DNA of 64,000 nt. Origin: Lepidonotus clava (Eukaryota; Annelida; Polychaeta; Phyllodocida; Polynoidae). Location: the NCBI GenBank assembly GCA_936440205.1, contig OW387148.1:27893961-27957960 (forward strand). Reading direction: 5' to 3'. This document shows positions 31,170 to 43,554 of the stretch, in pieces. Every line of letters begins with the position of its first letter. The stretch's first letter is position 1. The notes beneath the pieces were generated by a model. It was given only the letters and a program-made list of their open reading frames with translations, was not told the DNA's origin and did no database searches. Made by a program: the position numbers and the translations under genes.

Positions 31170-32420
31170 TGGTTGGCAATGGCGCAAAGCCTGTAATTGG
31201 ACATTAGGTGGGTAGGACTGCAAAAAGGTTGTTAATAAAAAAGAGCTACTTTGAACAAGGTAACCTTGGAAAAGGAATTCCACCGGCAATGGTTAATTTG
31301 GTGAAGTATTGGGATAGAATCATAGGATATTGCAGTTAATAGTGTTCCACCTTTGACAATTGGTATTTCATTTAGGCGGTAATGGAGAACGCACCAACTA
31401 ATGGTAACACCTTTGTGTGAAGAAACATTGATTGATTGAAGAATGACTAAATTCTCATTGTAATAAGATATGTTAATGGGACAGCCCACTCACAATCCTA
31501 CATTTTACATCCCTGATTGACTCATTTGACATCCAACATCCTATGCACCTTGTAACAAAGATTTCCCAGGAGTTGGATATATGTTTCAGGCTCAAGAAAA
31601 TTCAAATGCACCATTTACACAGAGCTACAAGAAGACGAGTAAACTCCTCGAGTTCCCTGCACAGAAGCTGCAAATTAGAAAATATCCGTGTTGATTTTAA
31701 AGGCAATCGCGCCATTTTCCAGAAATCCCCCAAATTAAAATTCTTCAATTTTGCTGAAAACTGGGGAAAATATTTAAGAATGGTTAGAGAATTCAAAATC
31801 ATAAAAGAAAAGCATAGCATGTCCTTAGTTTCTGAGGAGAAAAACATGGACTATGACAAAATATCAAATTCCTCCCTAAAACTCATTTTCCAATTGCCTA
31901 ACCTAAACACTATAAGTGATGCCTCCAGATAGTAAATGGAACTTAATTGATACAAAATATCATTATTTTCCCACACAATCATCATTTGATCACTTTTACA
32001 TTCTCATTAGATAATACGACTACAAGAGTTAAAAAGTTACCATGATGACATATAATTTTCTTTGCATTTTTTAGCTTTATAAGCGTCACACTTTTATTCT
32101 GGAAAGTATCAAAAGAAATTGAACAGTAGATCGGAGATGGCGTTATTGCCTTTAATGTCAAAACAGTCGACTCACGAGGGAAGTGATACTTACACATTTT
32201 TTGAAGCGTTTCTCCTTCACTTCAATGGTGTGAGACGAATATGCATGAGGAAAAGAGGTCATTTGAGAAAATGAGAATCGTCTCATTATCAAACATATTG
32301 CCTCACAACGTGAAGTTCAGAACTTTTTGATTATTTACCATATTACATCCATTGAACTTGCATAAGATATTGTGACCCCTTGTTAACATATCAATTATCC
32401 TTTTGCACATTTTGTTCCAA
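31170..32420. other. Intergenic, no gene seen
   Basis: Contains a 129-codon + strand ORF (31543-31932), basic and without any domain I recognise and without supporting splice or promoter context. Otherwise AT-rich with nothing supported. Confidence 0.35.
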
Positions 32421-32426
32421 AACTTA

Positions 32427-32641
32427 AGCCCAATAACCATTAGGCGATTTTTACACAGTCGGCAAACTCATCGCCATCAAAATCGGCTGATTCTAGGGGT
32501 AGAACGCCAAGTTTAGCGGCAATTCAGATCAAACATGCATATTCCAATATACCATACTAATTAATGGGCAATCTTAAGAATTGGCTGATCTTAGCGCCAA
32601 TTAGATTGCTTGTGTAAAAGTCGCCTAGTAGGTATGGGGCT
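32427..32641. mobile_element. AGCCCCATACCCACTAGG family, copy Q2
   Basis: Left AGCCCAATAACCATTAGGCG and right CGCCTAGTAGGTATGGGGCT are inverted repeats, flanked by TTA on both sides. The interior aligns with copy Q1 in reverse orientation (for example AATTCAGATCAAA and CAATATACCATACT). 215 bp, non-autonomous. Confidence 0.8.
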
Positions 32642-32649
32642 TTAGGTGT

Positions 32650-33850
32650 TGATAAAACATTCTGGCCTATAAAACTAGAAGTCTCAGACTGTCCTGACCC
32701 CTGCCCCGGGGTCCTGAATCTTAGGTGGCTATTTCCATAGTAGGATTATGCAATAGGATGATATTACATGATTAGAAAGTCTGTCTGTCCTGAATATATT
32801 TTACAACTAATAATCCTTCTTTGAGACTATTTTTGGCACAAAGCCATTACTTTTGGCAAAAGACAAACTTGCTGATCGTGAGGCCCTAATCAAAATCTAT
32901 CTGATTAGCCAAATTATTTACGAAGATATGTCCCAAGTACTGACCCTGCTTCTCCTCACAGAAAAGCCACCACAGCAAAAATCCTAAAAGAAGGAGCAAT
33001 TGCGTCACTGGTATTGCATTGTGAATTGGCACACAACCTGCGCTTGCTGATCGATTAGTGTTTTTCTAGGCTAAAAGACTGGATCTAATTCGTGGCTGAA
33101 ACCTTCCATCAGTTTTCTAATATCACCTGATCTTGTAAACTGATACAGATCCTTATTTGACCATTATTGATGCTGCCAGCCACCTGGGAACCTGCTAATT
33201 GGATCAATTAATTCGCATGATCACATTGATGGATGGCCGTGGATAATGCATCTTCCGGAGCCGATACCCAAATAATACATACTGCGGAGCCTCCCGCAAT
33301 TTTGCGACAGACAATCTGGTGTTTTCCATAAAATGAAATTTTACTAGATGATAACCTATCCACATAATTTATTATTAGTTATCAACACAAATTAAAACAT
33401 TCAATTCATTTTCATTATTGCCCTTTCATGAGGAAAGTTTAAATTTCAGAGTATTGTTTTGGATCCAACTTTTCTCCGATTCAAAGATTTCCCATCCCTT
33501 TATAATGTAAGTTCATTAGACTTCAAAAATAACATGATAGAAATGTGAGACTGTACCCAGAAATATTCCAATATTTTCGAAAACTGGCTCCAATGTTATC
33601 ATTATCAGGTTAGCTAGAGTAAGCCCCAGTTGCGCCAGGCGAGGAGGTTAATAAGTGAGAAATCTATTGCAGAAATAATTGCATCGGATCACCGTGATCC
33701 TTGTTTCATAGATGGGATGCTATTTCTTGGTTTTCTTATAGTTGCAACAAAGATTTTATGGATACAACCATTTTATCGCAGCAATGATATATTTGTTGCA
33801 TCCAGGAGACAAATTGTAGCAGCGAAAATTGAATAGTACGAATATGCTTT
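32650..33850. other. Intergenic, no gene seen
   Basis: No exon or RNA gene recognised. The 68-codon ORF at 33630-33836 is without domain or context. Confidence 0.4.
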
Positions 33851-33859
33851 TACCCACGT

Positions 33860-34035
33860 ACCCTTTCTCATTAAAGTGTGGCACCCCCTGGTGAGCTAAA
33901 TTGAAACAGAGTTTTAGGTCTTTTACTATAGTTAACCTATATGTTTCACTTCATCTAGGTTAACTATAGGAAAAGACCTTAAACCCTGTTTCAATTTAAT
34001 TCATCAGGGGGTGCAACACTCTTAATGGGAAGGGT
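33860..34035. mobile_element. Near-perfect 80-bp inverted-repeat hairpin
   Basis: Arms run from ACCCTTTCTCATTAA to TTAATGGGAAGGGT and pair over about 80 bp each, including GCACCCCCTG, TTGAAACAG, AGGTCTTTT and CTATAGTTAACCT, leaving a loop of under 20 nt. Most likely a foldback MITE; a long-hairpin RNA precursor is the alternative. The target duplication is not clear. Confidence 0.75.
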
Positions 34036-34279
34036 CTATAGCATGCGGAAGACGTATTGTCTGTCCTCCCTGTGATGGCAGATTCTACCGACAGGTCCTC
34101 ACTCATCAACAAAATTGGGAGGATGAAGGTCCATTTGATTTAATCACTGGGGAAGTACTTGACTAACAGGTCATTAATTGTTTAGACAGTGATTTCTCAA
34201 ATACTTTCAAAAAGAGAAAAAGAAAGAAGAGGGGCTTAGGGGACCCACTCTCGCTTCATACCCTTTGTACAGGTAAATG

Positions 34280-34665
34280 ACCTAAGTAAAATAGGCATGT
34301 GGGGTGGTGAAGTGGTTAGAGTGTCCGTCTGCTGCGCGGGCGGCCCGGGTTCAAGTCTGGGCTGAGGTGGTCTGGCTGCTACTCCCCTCTGCATGTCTCC
34401 CAGTGGCAACAACTGGGTTATCAAAGGTCTCTAGTAGACCACCGGCTGTTGTGTGTAGGGCCCTGCCTATGGGACCCTGCACATAAAAGAACACCTGCCT
34501 CGGTAAATGTGTAGGGGTACGGTCTCTATCTTCTCATAGATTCGTTCATTCCATAGATTCGATCATCCAAGACAGAATTGTCAAATCTTGTTCTTGCCGA
34601 GATATGACCCTAGATGTTGCTACGGCGTTAAACCCCAATAACCAACCAACCAACCTAAGTAAAAT
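34280..34665 (+). mobile_element. tRNA-derived SINE with 13-bp target duplication
   Basis: The body 34293-34652 is flanked by ACCTAAGTAAAAT on both sides. Its head has an A-box (TGGTGAAGTGGTTAGAGTG) and B-box (GGTTCAAGTCT), then a 200-bp body, a conserved-looking GTTGCTACGGCGTTAAACCC near the end and an AACC simple tail. That end resembles the conserved 3' part of several invertebrate SINE superfamilies. A perfect target duplication points to fairly recent insertion. Confidence 0.88.
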
Positions 34666-34669
34666 GAAA

Positions 34670-35180
34670 ATACAGCAGTACCTTTTTTGTGTAAGAAAGT
34701 CAATTCTTACAGATTTCCAATTATTGGATAAACTTTGATCGAAGATACCCTACGTCTGCAAATCCCCTTATATTGTGATTGTTTTACCAACACATGGTTG
34801 CCAATTAATCATCCCCTTTGCCTACTCAAGCAACAGAAAAAAACAGGCTAAACAACAGTTACTAGTTAGGAAACCCTACAATGTATTTCTTTTGAATTCA
34901 AACATCTGCGAAGTTGTGGAATTCCTAGACCAAGACAAATGATTAAATGGGGTTGTTAGAAGTCTAAGCTATGCAAACGTGTTTGTTTCCCATGATCAAT
35001 AACAGATATTTCCAAGGAAAAGATTGCGTTATTCATTGGTTTATGAAAAACCATGGTGGTACTTGAGCTTGACGTTAGTGTAGTGAAAGTATGGCAAGAG
35101 TTTTAGACAGGTGTTCACAGGATGTCAAACCTTACTCATCATCATCAGGCCTCTGTTAACCCTTTCTAAACCCATCGCCG
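34670..35180. other. Intergenic, no feature seen
   Basis: AT-rich sequence without ORF or recognised repeat. Confidence 0.45.
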
Positions 35181-35182
35181 CA

Positions 35183-35460
35183 ATGTTATATTCCACTTTG
35201 TGGAAGGTAGCATTTGCAGTAGCTTTTTTTAGGTACCGCAAGTAATTTGCAGTTTTTATACCAACATATTGGTATCTCCGATCGCAAGTAATCCATAGAA
35301 AAGATACATAAAACCAATTGCAGTAGGAAGTACCACAAGCAAGTACTGCAAGCTTTTCCTATATTCCACCTTGCAGTATCCAACTGCAAGCACATTTGCG
35401 ACAGTTTGCTTGCATCATTTCATGGTACTGCAAGCAAATACTGCATAGTGGAATATAGCC
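35183..35460. mobile_element. AGGCCATATTCCAC family, copy P2 (TTGCAGTA interior)
   Basis: The right end GCATAGTGGAATATAGCC and left TTATATTCCACTTTG match the family. The interior is packed with TTGCAGTA and TACTGCAA, and has the central palindrome TACCAACATATTGGTA at 35259-35274, in the same relative place as in P1. The left tip is decayed and the target duplication is not readable. Confidence 0.75.
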
Positions 35461-35469
35461 CCTGTAGCT

Positions 35470-37115
35470 GTTGGGGCACTTGTGACAGGGTCAACAGGTG
35501 GCTGCCAATGACGTGTATGGTTTTGTCATTCTCTGAAGCCCCGTCTAAAACTCTTTCCATACTGAACGACTGATGTTTGTTGGCATCAATAGCTGCTGTA
35601 GTTTAAAACCGTTATTGTTAAGTTTTCCTGTTTGTGGGAACCTGCCTTGTACCTCATGAGAACATCATTATAATTAGCAACTTAGTTCTTGCAGTATGAC
35701 CTCACTTTGTGATTGTGTTTCATATCGTCATTGAATTTCACGCACTCAGCTATTCCCTGAACTCTATAAAGTAACGAGAAAAAAAATCTGGACAACAGCA
35801 ATTTCATAGCCAACTAAAAACGTAGTTTGAAAGTGGAATCTTCTTTGGTAAACAAATCGTTATAGCCCCCGGGGAATCCAGGGTATACCTGCTTAAATAA
35901 TTGAAATTTGACATCTGGCTTTTATGTTAGTCTGGACAGGAGGAGACGTGCTGTTTAAGCAGTCAACACCTGGAGCAGGTGGTATGAACAGAAGCACTCC
36001 AGGGTAGATTGATATTGGATTGTGGGGAAGAACCTTGTGTCGTCTAGCCCTTACCTTTTATTCTTTTGAATGTACAAAACAACCTTGCTATGCAAATTTG
36101 ACTGAGGGTACTTTTTTTATACCCGCCATATTCAATTACAACAGTAATTTTTCACATGATAAAGTTTTCTTTATAAAGATTAATTGCAATCGTAGGTCTT
36201 TACAGACTATTGAACTTGATTACATTTGCTAAAGTACTGTTAAGGACAGGGTTGGGAATATTCTTAAAATTCTTCGTGAATCGTAATGTCACCAAATCGT
36301 TCCTATACTTTAAAAAACACACCCAATATACTTGATACTCAAAGGTAAAAGTAGGCCTATATGGATTACTTAATTAATGGCCTTTATGAATTAATATTCT
36401 TCTTTTTCGAACTTTCACTCTTCAACAACTTTAGTTATAGATTTAAATTATTGGACCATTGTCATTTGAAAGACATTAAATTGTAAAAAATGTGATTTAT
36501 TGCATACAAACCTGACCATAATGGAATATTCCATAAATGAACATCATAAATACATATTCATAACATTCTGCGAAAACATAATTTTAATATAAGTATTTTG
36601 AGGTTGATCAAAGGGAGACATCGTCTCATCTCGTTTATTTCTGCCATTGGTCCAGGTCTAAGAAATGAAAAACATGTTGATTGTACATAATCTGATTTAA
36701 AATACACTGAATAAGACATGTCCCTTTTTCCTGTTATTAGTCAGGATACTTTTCTGTTCTTTAAGAAGATTAAGCAAGACCCTCTGGTTGCTACTTACCA
36801 TTTGTTGCACTAGTAATTAGCGAAGGGGTTTTATGAATCGTGGGTGGAGTGGGTAAGGTGCCTCTTGTTGGAAGGGGGTGCACCATGTCTTAAGTAAAAT
36901 TTAAAAAAAAGTATCAAATAGCGTTTTACCATACTTTCAATGTATTATGTTTAAAGAAAGCCACAACACCCCTTTCGGTAGGTTTCTGCAGGTTGATTAA
37001 TTTTGAAATTCACATTTTTGCTGCAGCCTAACATCTTTATTTTTTTAATGATAATTATTATGGTTTAATTTGTTAACTAGTTACATTGCGTTCAGTATAG
37101 CCATTCTACACAGTC
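35470..37115. other. Intergenic, no gene seen
   Basis: AT-rich; nothing beyond isolated short ORFs. Confidence 0.4.
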
Positions 37116-37126
37116 CTGTGATAGAG

Positions 37127-37422
37127 TGTGTTCAGGTAACATGGGTCCAAAAATTAGGGTAGGTAGATCGATTTAATTTCTATTTTTACAATTTTTCTTT
37201 AATTGACAAAGATGGTCTCAGGCATTCTTGAAAATCCATAAACCACTCCAGACACCCTCCACTTAAATGTAAAACATCTAAAATACATCTCTTGATCACA
37301 TAAAAGCCGTTTCCTTTCTCTTGGAGTCATTTTTATTGATTTTAATAAGTTTTTGGAAAAAGTCTTCAAAAAAAGTTAGGGTAGGGCCAAAAGATTAGGG
37401 TAGGTCGAGTTACCTGAACACA
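37127..37422. mobile_element. MITE with TGTGTTCAGGTAAC ends
   Basis: Perfect 14-bp inverted ends TGTGTTCAGGTAAC and GTTACCTGAACACA enclose 268 bp, with ATTAGGGTAGG repeated directly near both ends. No ORF. Superfamily uncertain because the target duplication is not evident. Confidence 0.7.
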
Positions 37423-37671
37423 ACAATTTTTTCTTTTAGGCCTAACAACAACCAAAGAACCAACCAGAACGTTGCTGCAACGTTATTATAACATCACACC
37501 ACTGGCTGGGATTGAGCTACTGGGCTCCTTAGAAGGCACTGAAATACCCATTTTCCCAGGCTGATCTGAAAGGAGGCCTTTCACAGATATCATGACACCC
37601 TGATGCCGATGATATTTTGTAAATACTTTATAATCTTTGTAGTGGCTCTAAAAACTAAAGGAAACTTTGAA

Positions 37672-37988
37672 CAGGGTACTAACCGAAAGTCCATTTTCAA
37701 ATTCCCTGTGTTTTCCCTGAGATTTCCCTGTCCCGCGTCAATTTTTCACTGTGTCATATCCAGCAAGTTGTTGAAATTTAAAAGCCTCTGCGTGCAGAAA
37801 AAACTTGGACGATCCAACAAGTTGAATCTCTAATATCTTGAGAATCAAGAATAACTTTACCTGGCCAAATGAAATTCCCTGTGTTTTCATTGTTTTTTTT
37901 GGCAAAATCTGCAAATTCCCTGTGTTTTCCCTGTCAGGGAAATTTCTCTCTCCATTTTCCCTGTTTTCCCTGTGTGGTTGGTACCCTG
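37672..37988 (+). mobile_element. Non-autonomous element, CAGGGTACTAACC ends (copy 2)
   Basis: Runs from CAGGGTACTAACC to GGTTGGTACCCTG and aligns over its full length with the copy at 6487-6805, including the central ATATCCAGCAAGTTGTT and CTAATATCTTGAGAATCA blocks. hAT-like by termini. Clearer ends than copy 1. Confidence 0.78.
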
Positions 37989-37994
37989 TTAGAA

Positions 37995-39845
37995 GATGAT
38001 TCAAGATAAATGCCTTTAAAAGAAATTGATGTGTTGACAAGGGGACCCCCACTTTCAGGGCCTAGATACAACTGAGTGGGTGTCTGAGAGGTGGCAAGAA
38101 AAGAGGTTTCCAGGCCCGTTTCCAGGACACACAGGAGGGATCTAATCATGGTAATGGCGAGTGCCTAGTTGTGAAGAAGAAGCCTTGAGTAATGTAGTTT
38201 TACCCCACAGCAGCAACAACCAAGGACACACTAAAGCCAAAATAAGGTTGTTAATGATTCCTTGTGAAAGTGAATAAAGAGGCGTTGCGGCAGGGAATCA
38301 ACACTAATTAGTGGTGTTAGAGAGAAGGGACCATACTGGGCTTGGGCGAATAGTGAGTGGTTCATATGGCAAGGTTAAAATACTATAAGGTCAGAGACCT
38401 ACTCAAGTTCCAACCTTAGGCTCTGGAAAAACACATTGTGACATGAGACTAGTGACTTATAAAGGTGAAAGGTTTCTGACAGAAAGCAGGATAAGTAGTT
38501 GTTTAGAAAAGTCATGGTAGTCAAAAGAAATGTATCCGTAAACAGACGGAAAATGGCAAGCTAAAATAACCATATAAAAGAACCATATAAGATATATTTC
38601 ATGTGTGTCTAGCCTCTCATATATGATAATAAATTAATAATGGAAAACAGCTTTTGTTATTGTCCATTTCAATCAATGTGGACCACCAAATTTTCGTTTT
38701 GTTTGGAAATGACTGGAAATGGCAGCATCCTTATGGGAGTCAAATATCTCCTGAACTACCCCCCCCCCCCCCCCCATGGCCGATATACTGTATGTTTGGC
38801 TTGATTTAGAATCTTCCAGTGTATTTTGTTTTGTATCTTGAAATAGGAATATATTGTCACTTTTGAATACCCCAGGTGATATCATTGTTTGCTTGCATAT
38901 TTTCAAGCCACGAGAGCCAGGTATGGAAACTATGTGTTTCTCTTTTAGAAATACGCAAATTGCCTCCCCGTGCATGGTAGCAACAAGCCCATTCCAACTA
39001 AATCAAAATTAAGATTTATTATTTAACAATGTTGCTAAACTTAGCTGCAGTCTTATTCATAGTGTGGATAGTGCTATAAACTCTCAACTCCATTAATCAT
39101 GTCCTACCCTCGATGGCCTTATTGAACCTCAATGATGTATCCTAAACGTAAGATGGACATATTTGTAGCAGGATGTGCGTATACAATGCCGACCAATATC
39201 TTCTAAGTTTCAGATTATTTCATAATGATTTGGGGGTAATTTTGAATATAAGCATCGGTCCAGGCGTTGTAAATAGATAAGAAACAGGGTATGTTCAGAG
39301 AGAAAGGGTAACCAGGGATTCTTATCTAGTCAACCCTTATGGTTTCAGCGGCCGACCCAGAGCGGGGGGGGGGGGGGAAGTAGAGAGGCTCCTCCCTTCA
39401 CCCCCTCCCTATAGGGAAAACATTTTGCCATCTTGGAAGATCTGTTGAAATTTGAGTTTTTAACTTTTATAGGGGGGGGGGGGGTTAAGGTTTCCTTCCC
39501 CCCCTAGGTTTATATAACAGAATCCTTAATCTTATTGGTTCTAACCAAGTATGTGTGTGTCTTTTCTCTCTACAATATCTTTCCTATTCTTCTCCTTTCT
39601 ACCGCTACCATATTACCGCTGTTTGCATCAATTTTCCAAGACCACAGACTTGTTTTCTCCTTTGCCCTGGCGCTTATGACAATGGATTTACATAGCCTAC
39701 AATCCCCAAGTGTGCAGGCAATCAGTAAAGTACCACCGCGAGACCTTAGCAGTAACGAGACAGCACATTCATATTCTTACCATATCCCCCTCCTAAGGGC
39801 TAGCATGCGATAGGCTACCGTCTGGTAGCTTGACTGGCTTCCCCC
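37995..39845. other. Intergenic, homopolymer-rich, no gene seen
   Basis: Contains C or G runs near 38758-38775, 39363-39377 and 39472-39484, the last two inside a possible G-rich mobile fragment. The 92-codon ORF at 39535-39813 lies just upstream of the promoter described next and has no recognised domain. Confidence 0.4.
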
Positions 39846-39852
39846 TGTCTCC

Positions 39853-40085
39853 GTTTCCATGGCAACAGCCAGTTTCACCAACGGTGACATTTGCTTCCAT
39901 CCGCTCTCAGCCAATCAGCGTCAAGATCGAGCGGCGAATGCGGAGTATTTATAAGACGGCGCGCAGACGACATTTCGACAGAGCTGCGGAAAGCGCGGCA
40001 ACGGACACATACAGAGATAACGGGCGCGGCGCGGCGTCTTTCTCGTGGGTTATCATTGTGAGATTACACGTGGTTTAAGATTATT
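39853..40085 (+). promoter_or_regulatory. Candidate promoter A: X-box, CCAAT, TATA
   Basis: In order: GTTTCCATGGCAAC (39853-39866), a close match to the RFX X-box; CCAAT at 39911-39915; TATTTATAA at 39946-39954, 31 bp further on. Transcription would start near 39975-39985, leaving about 100 nt of G+C-rich leader before the ATG at 40086. The G+C rise and CpG density over 39880-40060 contrast with the flanks. Function is inferred from motif spacing. Confidence 0.65.
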
Positions 40086-40186
40086 ATGAGAATGACGAAG
40101 AAGCAAACTCTCCCCATGCCACCCTACACACAGGCACGCTCTAAGAGCGTGGGTACGCTGGTGCCAATGGCCTTCAGAATACAAAA
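40086..40186 (+). CDS. First coding exon A of an unidentified gene
   Basis: ATG, 33 codons and two further bases, then the strong donor GTAAGT. Encodes MRMTKKQTLPMPPYTQARSK and continues SVGTLVPMAFRIQ; basic, with no signal peptide and no domain I recognise. Supported by the promoter layout upstream and by phase: the trailing AA joined to the G at 63860 gives Lys and opens the frame VEAQDLSELRR. A downstream ATG at codon 3 could also serve. The intron would be about 23.7 kb. Confidence 0.6.
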
Positions 40187-42275
40187 GTAAGTACTTTCAT
40201 TTTGTCTCTTTCAAAGAAAATCTATTAAGACAGTGTGTGCAAACAATTGGGAAGTTGCATAAATGTGAAAATCTAATTGAAAAATGTGCAATTTCAAAAA
40301 AAGGAAGTATGCCATATATAGGCCTTTATACCAAGTGTCTTTTGCGCGATATATTGGAATGGAAAGTGGTTTTAATGGCAAACATCACATTATAATTATG
40401 TAAATTCAGTTTTTATGCTGCACACCCTGGCTTGCAAGGGATCTTGCAGTGGGCTAATAGCGGGGGCTATCTGCCCTTTCCTAATATTGATACTGATGAT
40501 CAACTTCACATCTCAGACCTCAGTCTCATTCTTTATATCTTTATGTCGTATGGGGAAAAGATCGTTCACTTACCTCAGCGGCCCTGGACGAGCTCTCAAC
40601 TTGTTCTTGATTGTAGATTTCTGTAGAGAAAACAAAATAGACTAAGAAATATTTCAATCACGCCTTAGGTTGCTTTTTAAACTCTCTTTTGTTGCATTAT
40701 ATCAGTGAAGTACCTCATCGATTTAAGAACGCGTTTTAGGAAAATCTTCAGAACAACAATGTATATTATCATATTTAACTTAAAATAATGTAAAGATCAT
40801 TTAGCAAGTCTTAGTGTACATACATAAGCAATATTACAGTGATTTTTTTATATTTTAGACCGACATTTTGAAAATAAGGGGCTTCTATTCCAGTCAATAA
40901 GAAAGATATTTAGGCAAACAATTCAACATAAAATCAGTAAATCTCAAGATGAATAGTTTTCTTTTATTCTAATTAAATTCAACATGATAAGCCCTTTTTA
41001 AGACCTCTTGGTAGACAACTCTCAAATTTAAGACATTTTCAAGGCCTTGAATTTTATCAAATCAACTCAAGACCTTTGAAGACTTGCAATGGCACCCTGT
41101 AATATAATCAATCAAGGACGTAACGTTCAGCTCTTTCCTTCACTCTTACCCCAGGCAGTATTCTACCATCCGCTCTATAAATGAGGGAAACGCAATGAGA
41201 GACGCAGCCTTAGTCACTGGTCAGTGCTTAATCCCAGGAGTAACTAGGGTCTCTGATTGCATTAGGTGCAGAATACCAATGCAGTCCCACCTTGAGACCG
41301 TCCACCTCTTATCAGTAAACGCATTAAATGTTGGTTTGTACACATTATTACGCATTCTGTAAAATAATGCGCAAAAATATGTTAAAGAAATACATGGTAG
41401 ATTGATATATCTAGCAAAAGCAAAAATGATTATTTTAATCGGGAAAAATGGACTTTCATCCTAGATACTTGACAATTTAGCAGCACAATATCCACCAGTT
41501 TAGACTTTCGCCCCCGTCCCTTGTCTCTGGGTGATTTCAGGGGGCATGATGTGGCGGATCGAGGATTTTGAAAAGGGTTGAAATAGGCGGAGAGGCACAT
41601 ATATGCTAAAACTGTACGGCAGATAAGGAACATTTGATCGAATAGAATATGATATTTATAGGTAATTAGTAACATGCATTTTGGCAAAAGAAACTGTTGA
41701 ACATTTGGCGTAATAGTTACTAATACCAGAGTGGGAACAATGTAGGATGTACGCGAGTACAATGGCATTATCGTTTTTTCGTATATTCCTTGTCTTACAG
41801 TTCATGACCATGTAGTAGGCCTATGCTGTGGCGTTGTATTTTTGTACCGGTTTGGGGTAGTTTGATTTAATCAAAGTTTGGGGGTTGCGGAGGTGGAACA
41901 TTTTAATTGCGAGAAATTTGATGCCAGATTTTTGTACAACAGATATCATTCACCTTTAATCAATCTCTCGGTTCATTATGTGGTGGGCCACAGACCCTCC
42001 TTAACCACCAACTTCCTTTCAAAAGTGGAAATATGATCCAATAAAATCTGTGGTCACAGTTCCAGGGCCCCAGTATACCACCACACCTAGGTATATGACA
42101 TACTCTTGCTTAGATGACTTTACTGACCTGTTAATAGTAGTTACAAGTATCTGGTTATGAAACAAATGTCGGCCCACCCATTTCCGAGAAGACCATTATT
42201 TAATCAATTAGATAATTCATTACCAGATGGTGTAGACTGATTGAGCACACTTAGTAGAACTGCACCCATTTCTAA

Positions 42276-42600
42276 AAGCGGCATTACACTAGGCCTACAT
42301 GCTGTGAAATGACAATGTCACAGAGAAGTCGCGCATATAAGATATAGAATTCTTTGCTACACCTGAGTGAGATGCTCCAAATTGCCAATCTTTAACAATT
42401 AGGAGGAGAACTACATTTCTGGGCCATTGGGTACCAGCAGTAGGTTATCAGTGTAGCATGCCGGGAACTTTCTTGGCCGCTGGTGCGTGGCATGTCTACC
42501 AATAACCTATGGTTGGTACCCAGTGGCCCAGAAAAGTCATTCTCCTCCTGTCTGTAAAATCATCATATCGCACCAATATAGCAGCCCAAAGGCCATATTC
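42276..42600 (+). repeat. Dispersed repeat R, copy 2, with nested hairpin
   Basis: Matches copies at 29245-29440 and 51395-51605 through GGCATTACACTA, GAGAAGTC, TTCTTTGCTACAC, GATGCTCCAAATTGCCAAT and, after the hairpin, CTGTAAAATCATCATAT. The palindromic element at 42401-42549 interrupts it between these blocks. Confidence 0.65.
42401..42549. mobile_element. Palindromic element, AGGAGGAGAA ends
   Basis: Arms AGGAGGAGAACTAC...GGTACCAGC and their mirror pair over about 60 bp each around a short centre (CCGGGAACTTTC region). 149 bp in all. It lies inside repeat R, in place of sequence found in the other two copies. No ORF. Confidence 0.75.
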
Positions 42601-42891
42601 CACTATGCGGCGTTTTGCTAGCGGTGGGCAATTTACTTGCGGTATTTTTGATCACCGCTAGTAAATCAAGGCACTGCAAGGTGGAATATAGACATTACTT
42701 GCGGTGTTCCTTGCGGTGTTCCTTGCGGTGTTCCTTGCGGTGCTACACCCACCACAAGTGTTTTATATAGGTTTTCTATTGAATGCTTGCGGTGGCAGAA
42801 ACGAACATGTTCGTTTCTGAAATGCAAATCGCTAGCGGTGGCTAAAGCAACCACCGCTAGTGACCATCCACCGCATAGTGGAATATGGCCT
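42590..42891. mobile_element. AGGCCATATTCCAC family, copy P3 (GCGGTG interior)
   Basis: Ends AGGCCATATTCCACTATGCG and CGCATAGTGGAATATGGCCT are perfect inverted repeats, flanked by CAA on both sides. The interior repeats TTGCGGTG and CTAGCGGTGG in both orientations, has TTGCGGTGTTCC in tandem (42697-42745) and a perfect 24-bp palindrome centred on AACATGTT (42796-42819). 302 bp. Confidence 0.85.
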
Positions 42892-43554
42892 CAAGTCACT
42901 TACAAGTCATATAGTATAACACTGCCTTAACTAGTATTAGCCAGTCCCCTGCTGTAATGTTCTATTGACATATATAGTACTGCTTTCTGCTATTAATAGT
43001 GGCCACTAAATGGAAATAGGATACTTTCGTGGACCTGATACGTCTTTTATCAAGGGAGCTCATATAAAACGCATTTCAATTCAGACACACAATGTTTCTG
43101 TTGTAAAAGAACACTTTCTATTTTAGTAGAACATGTATTCCTGGGGGCAAAACCTTGTCTAAGCCCATGAAAGCATCTCAGATTTCATTTGCATAAAACA
43201 TTGCGAGTCTGTAGTCTTAAGAAAGGCGTGGAGTGCACTAGGAATATTTCAACAGATAGTCTGACTGGCCTTCATTGAATTAATTGTTGTGAAATGTGCT
43301 CCATTGTGCAAATAATGCGAATCATTCTCTCTCGTTCTGTTGGTATTCTATTGAGCTTGTCTCCTTATCATGATAAGTCAATATGAATCGCTATCGGATC
43401 TCTGTTGCAATGATAACGAAAGGCCACAGCATACATTCCACAAACAGAATTATCCTGGGACTTAATATTGCAATTCCATATCGTCATTTGCGGTGATATA
43501 TCAGAAGTAAATCGCAAGCTTAATGAAAATATCGCACATTGGGGCAAAAGCTTA

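Noticed and set aside
31543-31932. 129-codon basic ORF as a gene
   Set aside because: No homology recognised, no splice or promoter context, AT-rich and low-complexity; kept only as a note.
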